Shown in pieces: positions 54,012 to 64,000 of a DNA stretch of 64,000 nt (the stretch's first letter is position 1; each line of letters starts with the position of its first letter). Location: the NCBI GenBank assembly GCA_032433595.1, contig JASWJB010000061.1, forward strand, positions 103,599-167,598, in the 5' to 3' direction. Under the pieces are notes generated by a model that saw only the letters and a program-made list of their open reading frames with translations, made no database searches and had not been told where the DNA came from. Made by a program: the position numbers and the translations under genes. Origin of the DNA: Conoideocrella luteorostrata. Taxonomy: Eukaryota; Ascomycota; Sordariomycetes; Hypocreales; Clavicipitaceae.

Positions 54012-56408
54012 AATGCCTTTTTGGCTTCTAGTTTTCTCTTCGGTAGCACCGAAGGCGTATATGTATATACGATTATGGATGCTTGGAACGGTACTCTGCG
54101 GCGTGGAATACCCCAAGCTTCCACTGTATTTAACTTCATGTTCATAGTGACAAATGTTCGCCTGGGTCGGACTTTATAGTTTTAGCAGCTCATTTCATCT
54201 TTTCGATGCGGTGCATCCTAGTATAAAGATGCTAGATTTGATGAGAACGATGTTAAATACTATTGTCATCACACATAAGTGATGGCATTTACAATATTGC
54301 TTTCCTCTCAGTGTGTGTGTGGTTATGTGTTTATATGAGTTCGTGAACCACACGTAGCATCAGCAGACCAGTAGATCAAACCATTTCATTATTTTAACAA
54401 TGATAATTTGCAGCTATACGGAAGCACCTTTTGTGCATTCGAGAAATTACGTACCAAGTGCGCGGGCTTTTGGCTTTCAAAAAATTAAAGAAAAAAGCTT
54501 TTAAGATGAAAAGCTTTGATGTTGAAATTGAATGACCAATAATTTTTGATTCTCAAATAAACACTAAATAGCAGATCCACGACCGTCAAGTCATCACCGA
54601 GCGAGTGGTCGGTCTGGTTCAACACAGTGTTGAACCTCAAATTAATAAGCATGTAAATGAAATAAAAGAGCAAAATGATAAGGATATTAGGTTCAGATTA
54701 GACTTTGCCTAATACAAATCTACATTAGCCTACTATTTCAAGTTACTAATGCATGCTCCCGGCCAGCGGCACAGGGTAGCGCCAACGCATCCGTTGCTGG
54801 CTAGTACGGTTACTCTCTAGTACACACATACATGTTAAACTCGGTACGCTAACCTCTTCCTTTGTCTCTCTGCGACTGTTGCTGGCCTCTACATATGATT
54901 TCCCGTTATCGAATTAACGACTTTAGTAGACTTGATGTGGCTCCGATAAATGTCGCTGGCAAATATCCGTCGGAGTACTCCGTAGGTTCCATTCAGATGT
55001 CAAATGGATGAACCCCCACAGTGTAGTTTCGCATTTCCAGCGTGTATCCTATCGTATTGTGACGAGCAGGAAAGTGGATATAGGAGGCTGCCGCTACCTG
55101 CTTCAATCTGATGGCGATCCATAATTCTCCTTTAGCTCTACGACCAGTCAACCAGTCTCCCATGCCTCGCAGCATGCGCACAGGGGATCGATGTTTGCGC
55201 GATTCCACCATCGTATGGCCGGTCACGCGGCTGGGGTCCCGTGCTTTCAAGGTGCCTGTCATAATTGGAACTGTTGCTGCGAGCTGGGAGCTGCGAAACA
55301 GTTCGACACTCTGCCTCTTGGGAGAAAAACACACCACACGTGGGCGGGACGGATGCAGGCCCAGGCGACTGTTTCTTATCTCAAGGTAGCAGCCGAGGTG
55401 GAGGCTAGCCCGTAGGTTCACCCGACTCGATGTAACGCTCAGCAACATCCGGCCACCGGGGGGCCATATACGCGACCTTCACGGCTGACCCGACCGCGCT
55501 GCAATGGTGCGCGTAATTTGTTCCCCACGTGCCACCTCAGTTCTCCTAGCCAGGGTGTGCGTTGCATCACCCTGTTTGACAACTAGTTAGTTGACCAGTC
55601 AGCTAAAATAGTCAGTAGGCCGGCTGACCCATGCCACGGCCCACCCCGACACGGCGTGAAACACAGCGGCTTGTAATGACTCAGCTGCTCAGGGGCCAAT
55701 GAACGGAAGCACATCTTCTCGAGTGATTCCACGACCCTTCGGAGAAGCCAGTTTATCACACTGGGGTTTCCTCAGAAAAGGCTTAGTGCGGCATGGCATT
55801 ATTCCAGAAATAACAGTAAATCATGTTCATTACAAGCCGCAACACTAAGCGCGTCAGCATTTGAATGGCTTACCGAGGTGGATTTTCCAGCGCGATTAGA
55901 TTGGACGAGAATAATAATACTTCTACACCGCTTAGTTCAAATTTGTGGAAGCGTAGTGAGTAATACCACTTTCAAATTGAATCTGAAGGACGTGGTGCCG
56001 GAGGCATTGTTCCGGCGAAAGATCCCACGGAAATTGCGGATACAAACTTGGCGTGACATGGTGGTGAGGCATCAAGGTTGGAACGAGGATCGAGTGGAGC
56101 CGGCACATTTATCAATGCTCTCATCAAAAATTTTATTTTCATGTGCCGGAGCTAAAAGCTTTCTCTTTTCATAAAAAAAGCATCTTTCAACATCACCCGG
56201 ATGGCCATGTAGGTGCAAATCATCCATGCCGCGTCAATAGTCTATGAATCGCCAATCTTTCCGGCCGTGAACTGGCAAATTCGTTTCAGCCAAATTAAGA
56301 CAACAAAACAACAACAACATCAATTAGTTACTTAACAAATATAGGCGCCTTGACTGGTACTGTATAAGCGAGCCGTCGGATTGAGAGCGACTGAAGTTGA
56401 ACTCAAGA

Positions 56409-57482
56409 ATGGGCTACCAGCGCCGTCGCTAGCAATGTCGCCGGTCTCAAGGCTGTCACTTTTGTCGGACTCGTAGGATTAAAGTGTGACCGCTCTCCGC
56501 ATATAATTTTCATCATGCAATAAAGAAATGGCACTGCTGACAGTTATGCTAGTGTGATGAGACCAAGCCAAGCTGCAGACAATGCGATGGAGCAGAGCGG
56601 CAGTGTCCTGGTTATAATGATGTTCACTGCTGGGTCGCGTCAAGCGACAAGACAACTGAACTGGTGAAAGCGGATAGGTCCTACGGTGTTGTTGCTGGCC
56701 CCGATACCCCCCTCGAAGACAAAACATCATGCTACTTCGTGGCAAACTGGGTCCTGAACTCGTACAACGTCACCTCGGGGTTTCTTGACTGTGTGCTTCC
56801 GCTTACAAGCTCGAGAAGACTGCCGGCGCACTTTCGATATGCTTTCGGTACCTGTGCTGTGGAATTCTTTAGTAGTTGGAGTGCTGGTCTAGATAACTAT
56901 GCGCTGCGGCTTTACATCAAGGCCGTAGCTGCAACACGTGCCGCCCTGCGTGATGTCTATATTGCAAAGTAGGACTCGACCATCGCAACAATTCTACTAC
57001 TCGGAGTCTTTGAGACTTTGACCCCGAATCAGCCGGCAGAAGTTGGACGGCCTTACCATACCGACGCGGTAGCTAAGTTCGCATAACCCGAGGTCATGGT
57101 CAGTTAAAAACCAGGCTGAGTCGAATTTTATTTAGTGCGTCCGAAGTCTACATGTAATTCACACTTATGAAGGGGATGATTTGAAGAATTATTATGAGAT
57201 AAATTGGCTATCATGTAGATTATTTGCATGCTTTTACACCTACGAGAGCCGCTGCGAGACGCAGCATGGTGGTTCAAGTATAGGGCACGCGATCCCCTTT
57301 CAACGTGCGAGCGAATGAGCTTTCAAGCTGGACAGCTTTATTCAGAGACAGCGTGCTTCTTCAAAAGTCATAATGCCCACCGGATCAAAGCCGGTGACCT
57401 GCTAGAGCTGCTCAACCGATGTCACCGACTAGATCAGGACATGGAGGAACACGAAGCATTGTTAAGAAGTCACTATTCGTAG
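56409..57482 (+). pseudogene. decayed Zn2Cys6 transcription-factor gene
   Basis: A complete zinc-cluster pattern can be assembled across a 69-bp intron (56,484-56,552). The first half, GCHFCRTRRIK, precedes the intron and the second half, CDETKPSCRQCDGAERQCPGY, follows it, giving C-x2-C-x6-C-x6-C-x2-C-x6-C. The frame then continues with typical middle-region text (AVAATRAALRD, STIATILLLGVFETLT). It is interrupted by TAG at codon 8 (56,430) and TAG at 56,970, both possible CAG-to-TAG changes, and ends at TAA 57,084. A later fragment (57,228-57,482, DPLSTCERM...LLNRCHRLDQDMEEHE) is in a different frame, so at least one frameshift or an unrecognised intron exists. The rest of the C-terminus is missing. 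A relic, distinct from the intact factor at 22,999. Confidence 0.7.
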
Positions 57483-60400
57483 AAAACTGTAGCTTAGATA
57501 AACTACCCTTCCACATATGACTTCTCTGCGGCCGAAATATACCCAGGACGCATTGATGTGTACAAAGATCGTCTTTATATCAGGTACTGCAATTATATGC
57601 GCAGTTCTCGTCTCATGTCACAAATCAAGAAAAACAGAAAAAGCAGAATTTTGCTCCATTACGCGTCCTTGCCGCGATTTCTCTCATTTTTCTCGCTATG
57701 TGTGCTAGCATTACGCGCAAAATGAGTCCGGATGCAACCTTCAATCATTTTTGTTCGAATGCAACCGCGATCAATCATGCCCAAGCCAAGAAAAATCACA
57801 TACACCCGACCAGCCAGGGTCCATGGGCGGCCGTTCGAGTTGTATGTATACTCTATACTCTAGACCTCATACTCCAAACAGTCTCTGTAGGTACAGCAGC
57901 TCCGACATGTGTAATATGCTTAGCAATGTCAAGTATGGAGAAAAGGATCCGAAGCTATCTAGGTAAACGATAGGCTGCGAGAGTAGTGTGGCTGTCAAAT
58001 GATGGTGGCCAAGCTCCATTTCGTCTCCACACCAAGGATTCTTTTGGGGGCCGAGACAGAACTCTAACTAGCCTAATCGATTGAAACGGGAGATGAGCAA
58101 GCAGGCCATATGGGGCATCCACTGTCCTGACGCACGTTGCTGGAGCATGGGTGGCTGGTCTGACAGGTTGAGGAAAGATTAATGCTCCATTTGGAAGGGA
58201 GCTGAAGGTGCAGTGCAACTTTATCACGGAGGTTTTCGAACCTTTCAGGGTTTTATACCATCTTTTCCATCATCCAGACCAAACCTTTACATGATATCCA
58301 ACGCCGTTACAAATTGTGGCTCCCGCCGGAACGAACAGAAAGCTGTCTCGTAACTCAATGCCAACTACCCAAAGCTTACGTTGGTACCCTCCATAAATCT
58401 CAGTTCAGTTAGGGAGACTAGGAGCCTAGTGTGACATGTCCCGCTGTGTCGCTGTTGAATTTGAAGTCGGGGGAGCCTGATGCCATGAACTAGCGGGCAT
58501 AGCATCCCCGTCGAATCTGCATTACAAGCAAGTCGCGAAGGTACGACACTGGCCTGCACCACCGGCCGGCGTCACTGAGTAATCAGCACTTTGCCATGTT
58601 AGATTCTCTCGTTCACTGGGTGTTTGCCTCGAGCTCCAAATTATCGAGAGTCCCGGGTCAATATGTATTTAAGGCCTGAGTAACGGCTTATTTCAATTAC
58701 TTTGGAGAGGGAGGCACGGTGTAGTAACAAGAGATGGCCTGCCACCTTTCAATCTGGTCAGAGCCGGAAGAAAGCATGCTCGGGATCCCACCTCCAAGCC
58801 TGATTATCTATGCAATTGGCAACATAGCATCAGCGAAAGCCTTGGTAGGCCCTGACCATACAGTTATTCTTTAGAGTCATGATAACCGAATTATTGCCTT
58901 GGCCGGCTTAAGCTGTCTTCTACGGAAATTTTCACATGAAGGCGGACTTCCGAGACCGGGACGGCGCACCCACGTCATCACGGCTAGCATCACACTGTGT
59001 TAGACTCTCCATCATCGCGCGAAGGATTCCAGCATCGATTTGACTCTTCCAGTCGTAAATAGGTTTTTAGGAAATCCATACCAAAAACTCTACACACTCC
59101 TACTGTGCTGGACTATAGAGTCGTTGCCGCATGTTATGATTTACCCACTTGGTGACTTGTGGCTAGTGCTCCATGAGTTTGATACAGGGCTAGCTTAAGC
59201 TTTAAAATATGGTCGACACTTGTTTTCACCTAGCTATTCTATGTATGCTTATAGCGTTGGCTTCGGTGCTCCCTTTCTTGTTGGCAAACTGCTGAGCAGC
59301 CAGCCAGCTATGTAAACTACATCAAATGATATCCTCAAGAGTATGTCGCTCGGTGCTTCTACATTCAATAAATACAAGTCAGGAGAGCTGTGTAACCTTA
59401 CGCCACTCAACAATTCCTTAAATTTTTTTACATCGCTCTGCAGACATTCTCTCGTCATACATGGATGCATACTTGCTTCAGGAAGTTAGAGAACAATAAC
59501 CCATTATCTTCATGACATCGGGCTTCGGTGATGTGATACGCATGTTCAAAAGTACTGCGCATTCATTCTCGGGACGGCAAACTGTGATGATTGTGATTGA
59601 TTTCAGACCCCGGTAAGCAGCGTAGTAAGAGATGTTTCGACTCATGCTCATTGAGAGGTCTGGACTGCGTAGTTTGAGGTTCGCATTTGTCTAGCCAGAG
59701 CGGGCTTAGCCGGTGCAAGCGGAAGTCGTGGACAAAGAGTGCCCCGAACACGTACAAGCAGTCCACGTGTTCTCCGATTTTACGTAGGATAGATGCTACG
59801 ACGCCTATGTTTTCTCCGACTGAGACCCGCTAAGGCAGGACACTAGTTTGGCATTGTTGGATCAATGCGACGGTGATCGCCGCTTAAGCCAGATGCATTG
59901 TTCTAGCGCGTGCATCATGGTCACGTCACGCCGGGCTAGCAAGTGCTACGCTGGTCACCGGGTCGCGAAACCTCACGTGGGCCACGTCGACCGCCTCAAA
60001 ACCGACCTTAGCCCTAACCCTCAGAAGCTCCGATCCTACCCTGACTATGACGTGGGGAAAACTGCTCTTCGACACGCCAGAAGGGTCTGACCGAGTCTGA
60101 CCAACCAGCGACACCTTGCCGCCCAATGGACTTTATCGGCAGTCCTGCATTGCGTGTCATCCCTCTCGGCCTCCTGGCCCACGTCGTGAGATATACTTCC
60201 TAATCTGGCAAGTGGTACAGTGCCGGCTTGGGCCTCTAAACCCTCCATAAATCCGGGGTGTGTCTTGTGCGCTTGTAAGCTGCTAATGAGTGTGTGATCC
60301 TCAGCCGCAGTCATTGGACCGTCGACACGCCGTTTCGGCCGATGATGAAATCACAAAGAATCACCGGACACGCCTTTCTTGACTGATGACGTCTGGCCTC

Positions 60401-60486
60401 GGACCGAGAGGACACAAAAACATAGCTGGATAAAAAAAAAACAGCGATGTGACGTATAATAAACGGGAATGGTAACATGGCGGACT

Positions 60487-60493
60487 TATAAAG
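60487..60493 (+). promoter_or_regulatory. TATA-like box of the arabinofuranosidase gene
   Basis: TATAAAG 159 bp before the ATG at 60,652. Confidence 0.4.
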
Positions 60494-60651
60494 ATGACGG
60501 GTGAACCCGGCCGATCAGTTCAGATAATGAATAATATCACAAAGACAGACTATACTAGCAAGCAGTCAAGAATTGAATCTCTTTAGCTGGATTTGCCCTA
60601 AGAAACTCTTTTTGCATCGTCTCCTCAAGAAACCAGAGTGCATCATAAACA

Positions 60652-62160
60652 ATGATATTGTTACAAGCTGGTGTAGTCGCCGTGGGCCTCGCCGGGTTTG
60701 TCAACGCCCGGGGCCCTTGCGACATCTTTGCTTCCGGCGGCACTCCCTGCACTGCCGCACACAGCACCACACGCGCCTTGTACGGTGCTTTTTCCAATGC
60801 ACTCTACCAGGTCATCCGTGGGTCGGACGGCTCAACAAAGGACATTCCGCCCGTCGCCGCTGGCGGTGTTGCAGATGCCGGTGCCCAAAACTCCTTCTGC
60901 ACCGGCACTACATGCCTCATCAGCATCATCTACGATCAGTCAGGCAACGGGAACCACCTCACTCAGGCTCCCTCCGGTGGCGCTGCTATCGGACCGGATA
61001 ACGGCAAAGACTTCTTGGCTGGCGCTGATGGAGCACCCGTCACCATCAATGGGAAGAAGGCGTATGGCGTCTTCTCCACGCCCGGAACCGGCTATCGGAA
61101 CAATGCGGCTAAAGGAATCGCCAAGGGCGACGAGCCTGAGGGCATGTACGCCGTCTTTGATGGGACTCACTACAACACCGGTTGCTGCTTCGACTACGGC
61201 AATGCGGAGACTAGCAGCAACGACACCGGCAACGGCCACATGGAGGCTCTCTACTTCGGTGCTGGTGATGGGTCTGGTCGTGGCACTGGTGCTGGTAGCG
61301 GCCCTTGGATCATGGCTGACCTCGAAAACGGCCTATTTTCCGGCTACGATCCCATCCACAACGCTGGAGACCCGACAATCAACAACCGGTTTATCACGGC
61401 AATCATCAAGGGCAAGCCGAACCAGTGGGCTATCCGTGGCGGCAACGCCAATTCCGGATCGCTGTCTACCTTCTACAGCGGCGTACGCCCTGCCAACGGC
61501 TACAATCCGATGCAGAAGGAAGGCGCAATTATTCTCGGCATTGGCGGCGACAATAGCAACAGGGCTCAAGGCACGTTCTACGAGGGTGCCATGACCCGTG
61601 GCTATCCCACAGACGATACCGAAAATGCCGTGCAAGCCAACATTGTCGCCGCACAGTACGCGCCTGGTTCTTTGACTTCGGGGCCGGCAGTCAAAGTTGG
61701 CTCGACTATTTCTTTCCGAGCCACTACTGCGTGCTGCACCACTCGCTACATCGCCCACAACGGCGCGGACGTCAGTACACAGGTTGTCTCGGCATCTAGC
61801 CCAACCTTACTCAAGCAGCAGGCTAGCTGGCATGTCATCACCGGCCTCGGCAATAGCAACTGTGTCTCGTTTGAATCCGTCGATACTCCCGGCAGCTTCA
61901 TCCGACACTCCAACTTCCAGCTCTACGTGCATGCCGACGACGGGTCCAAGCTCTTTGCGGAGGATGCCACGTACTGCCCGGTGGCCGGGTTGAACGGGCA
62001 GGGAAATACATTTCGGTCTTGGAATTACCCAAGCCACTACTTCCGGCACTACGATACCGTTCTCTACGCAGCGAGCAACGGCGGTCCGACAGAATTCGAC
62101 AAGCCAGCCTTGTTTACCGATGACGTCAGCTTCGTGGTCGGTGCTGGCTTCGCTTCTTGA
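60652..62160 (+). CDS. abfB: Alpha-L-arabinofuranosidase B (GH54 with CBM42)
   Basis: Secreted glycoside hydrolase that removes arabinose from arabinoxylan and arabinan. 502 residues, one exon, no introns. Signal peptide about residues 1-19 (LLQAGVVAVGLAGFVNA), mature start near RGPCDIF. The GH54 domain has the disulfide-rich start (GPCDIFASGGTPC), YDQSGNGNHL, the vicinal CC of NTGCCFDYGNAE, Glu225 in WIMADLENGLFSG as likely nucleophile, and Asp300 in GIGGDNSN as likely acid/base. The spacing agrees with the known GH54 pair to within one residue. The C-terminal arabinose-binding CBM42 trefoil (about 345-500) shows repeated SFxS..xPG.FIRHSNFQL- and YFRHYDTVLY-type repeats and a second vicinal Cys pair (TTACCTTRY). 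Length is normal for the family. Confidence 0.96.
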   Translation: MILLQAGVVAVGLAGFVNARGPCDIFASGGTPCTAAHSTTRALYGAFSNALYQVIRGSDGSTKDIPPVAAGGVADAGAQNSFCTGTTCLISIIYDQSGNGNHLTQAPSGGAAIGPDNGKDFLAGADGAPVTINGKKAYGVFSTPGTGYRNNAAKGIAKGDEPEGMYAVFDGTHYNTGCCFDYGNAETSSNDTGNGHMEALYFGAGDGSGRGTGAGSGPWIMADLENGLFSGYDPIHNAGDPTINNRFITAIIKGKPNQWAIRGGNANSGSLSTFYSGVRPANGYNPMQKEGAIILGIGGDNSNRAQGTFYEGAMTRGYPTDDTENAVQANIVAAQYAPGSLTSGPAVKVGSTISFRATTACCTTRYIAHNGADVSTQVVSASSPTLLKQQASWHVITGLGNSNCVSFESVDTPGSFIRHSNFQLYVHADDGSKLFAEDATYCPVAGLNGQGNTFRSWNYPSHYFRHYDTVLYAASNGGPTEFDKPALFTDDVSFVVGAGFAS

Positions 62161-64000
62161 ATCCAAAGCTCAATAAATGAGCCATCTCTGTATATAAATA
62201 GTTTCCGAAACAAATTACAAGCCCCTAAACCGAGAATGTTTATGTGAAATAAGACAATAGCTTGGGAATGCAAGAACAATTTTGTGGTCAAAGTTTACAT
62301 TTGGCGATCACCTTCGTTGAACCGCATTTTAGCGAGACGTGATAGTACAATCATAGTCATAGCAATATACTTTGCGCCTATTTCTACATTTAAGTACAGG
62401 AAAGCTTGGTCGAAGCAGCAACGACTTGTGAATTTCATCAGGAACAGTCAGCTTCATGGTAGCAGAACTAAAGAATACCAAGACTTTTCTATTTTACGTT
62501 ATATATGATGAAAAGGTCTGTAAGTAAACGGGAATCCGTTACACCTTCGGGATGTTGATATGGATGCCTGTGGAGACATTAAGTGCAACCATTCTTAACA
62601 AAGCCTCAATGCCAGCCTGCATTATTCGGGTTACACGGGATAGCGAGATCCAGCTTTTTCCAGCTATGCAAACCGAATCGCCCGCCATGTGTTTTTGATT
62701 GACGTTGGTCTAATCTGCCTGACAATTTATATACCCGATAGCGCCAGTTTGCATCCTTACTAAGCCGCAGCCGCTCAGGCATACACGCTGGTTTCCCATC
62801 TGGTCCAGCCCTGGAGCATGCACTTTGGTGAAACAAGTTGATGATTGGTAGTGTCCATATTAGCAAGACATGGTTGACTAAAACATGTTGAACGTGTTTA
62901 TTTTAGAGCTCTATTTGCAATGGGGTCATTCTCTCTCTTCCGAGTCTCGGCCTCAGCTTTCAGTGGCGGCGAGGGTACGCCACCTTGCCGAATTGGGGCG
63001 GCGCCTAGTCCGACCGGGGAAACAGCGTTCCAGAGTCCGTTACGTTCCGACGACTGATTCATACCGAAAGACGGCGTCCTCGCCATCATATAAAAGAATT
63101 TCCAGTTAGCAACTGAACCCATGCTCGATTACTGTATGGATCTGGACCTCATCAGCGCAGCACGCCCGGCCAAGTGGGAAATGAGTGCCTCCTGCTGGCA
63201 CCAACTTCTCGGAGACATCGTGCTTCCAGCACCAAAATTAGAAGAGGGAAACGTACGGAGTACCAGATGCACCGTCCAATTTAATAGCCAATCTCGCGAA
63301 CGTGTGGGAACCAGGTCATGATGCGGCGTTGTGATGACTTGTCGTCCGTCACTGCGGGACTGCCGACTTCCAAAAGCAGCAGATCGGCGGAATGGAATGC
63401 GGGAGCTGGAGTAGGAGTTGTTGGTAGGGCAGGTAGTTAGGTAGGGCAGGTAGTTAGCTAGTGCAGGGCTTAGATGAGTAACAACGCTGCGCGACATCGT
63501 TGTTTCTCGCTTAACCGTTGCCGCTAGAATCAACACTTGCAACGGCGACGGCTTCGGGGCTAGTCCACAAGAGCACAACAGGTTGTAGCACGAACTTGCA
63601 TGCATGTTATTAATTAATTGAAATAGTTCAGCCGATAAAATTTTTCATCCGAACCTTGGTGGTTTTTCTTTTGGGCCGCATCCTGCAAATTATTCGACTG
63701 CTGACTGGCTCGGACGCTGAGCACGTGCAGCCCCTCGGTTTCCGGCGACGCATGTGACGGTGGCAGATGATGGGATACGACCAAATTTCCAGGCATGGCA
63801 AAATGTTGTGCAAATACAACTATTGCCTGCCACAAAAGGGATTATCCCACCACAATTTGCGCACTGGTAACCATATTGCCTTGCGCTTTGATACCTGGGG
63901 AAGATTACACCCGTCGTGGCAAATTACTTCTGGCGTGGGAATACGAATAGCGCTAATGCCGAATAATCGACATCTTGGTGGCTTCGACAGATTTGCCCCC
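62161..64000. other. 3' flank, no supported gene
   Basis: Only short unrelated frames seen. Contains an exact TACGGAGTA at 63,254 and a two-unit tandem repeat at 63,423-63,456. Confidence 0.5.
63423..63456. repeat. 17-bp tandem duplication
   Basis: GGTAGGGCAGGTAGTTA occurs twice in direct succession, followed by a partial, diverged third unit. Confidence 0.75.

Larger units (their letters stand above)
54012..60651. other. 6.6-kb gene desert
   Basis: No intact gene found. Contains the decayed Zn2Cys6 gene at 56,409-57,482 and TACTCCGTA at 54,976. There are many short unrelated frames. A plus frame at 55,878-56,174 has no recognised family. The last 200 bp are the arabinofuranosidase promoter. 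Confidence 0.5.

Noticed and set aside
62534..62580. Minus-strand terminal-exon-like GIHINIPKV resembling the end of a polysaccharide monooxygenase
   Set aside because: Only about ten codons after an acceptor-like TCTCCACAG. No upstream catalytic-domain sequence exists on that strand.
1..64000. CRISPR arrays, rRNA and tRNA genes
   Set aside because: No spaced direct-repeat array and no sequence that folds as a tRNA was noticed. A tRNAscan or Infernal run would be decisive and was not possible here.

Overview
The window is genomic DNA of a filamentous ascomycete (Pezizomycotina). Nearly every gene is interrupted by short (about 55-117 bp) GT-AG introns, mostly with GTAAGT-type donors and CTAAC/CTGAC-like branch points. 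The families are typically fungal: A-T-R NRPS-like reductases, Zn2Cys6 factors, an AA11 polysaccharide monooxygenase, GH54. Long gene-poor stretches hold decayed repeats whose differences include many C/T and G/A transitions, as expected of RIP or deamination. A sordariomycete is my best guess, but the genus cannot be read from this sequence.

Positions 1-25,500 look like a secondary-metabolite gene cluster with no polyketide synthase and no condensation domain. In order: an ABC-C transporter (cut by the left edge), an acyl-CoA dehydrogenase, a first A-T-R NRPS-like reductase, an aldo-keto reductase transcribed divergently from it, a second A-T-R reductase, a secretory GMC oxidoreductase and a Zn2Cys6 transcription factor. 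The expected logic is ATP-dependent activation of carboxylic acids, tethering on a carrier domain, reductive release as aldehydes, and redox tailoring by the aldo-keto reductase, the flavin oxidase and the acyl-CoA dehydrogenase. A short motif, CTCCGAAYCCG, is shared by the promoters of the two reductases and the aldo-keto reductase.

Positions 25,500-34,000 are mixed: an AT-rich decayed stretch, a zinc alcohol dehydrogenase with an 11-nt micro-exon, a RidA-family protein carrying a signal peptide, and a cytosolic S9 prolyl-oligopeptidase-type peptidase.

Positions 35,600-45,600 form a second small metabolic group: an MFS exporter, two paralogous 2-oxoglutarate/Fe(II) oxygenases of the IPNS/ACC-oxidase type, and between them a PLP enzyme of the ACC deaminase family. 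Its two diagnostic residues are those of D-cysteine desulfhydrase. Copies of one degenerate repeat family lie on both sides of this group, inside it, and inside the first cluster. A 268-bp MITE-like element also lies here.

Positions 46,000-64,000 are gene-poor. They hold three secreted hydrolytic or oxidative enzymes: an S28 serine peptidase (probably GPI-anchored), an AA11 LPMO with a C-terminal Cys-rich module, and a GH54-CBM42 arabinofuranosidase. The 6.6-kb gap between the last two contains a decayed Zn2Cys6 transcription-factor gene. All exon boundaries were placed by eye from splice consensus and reading frame; totals were checked to be multiples of three for every complete gene.
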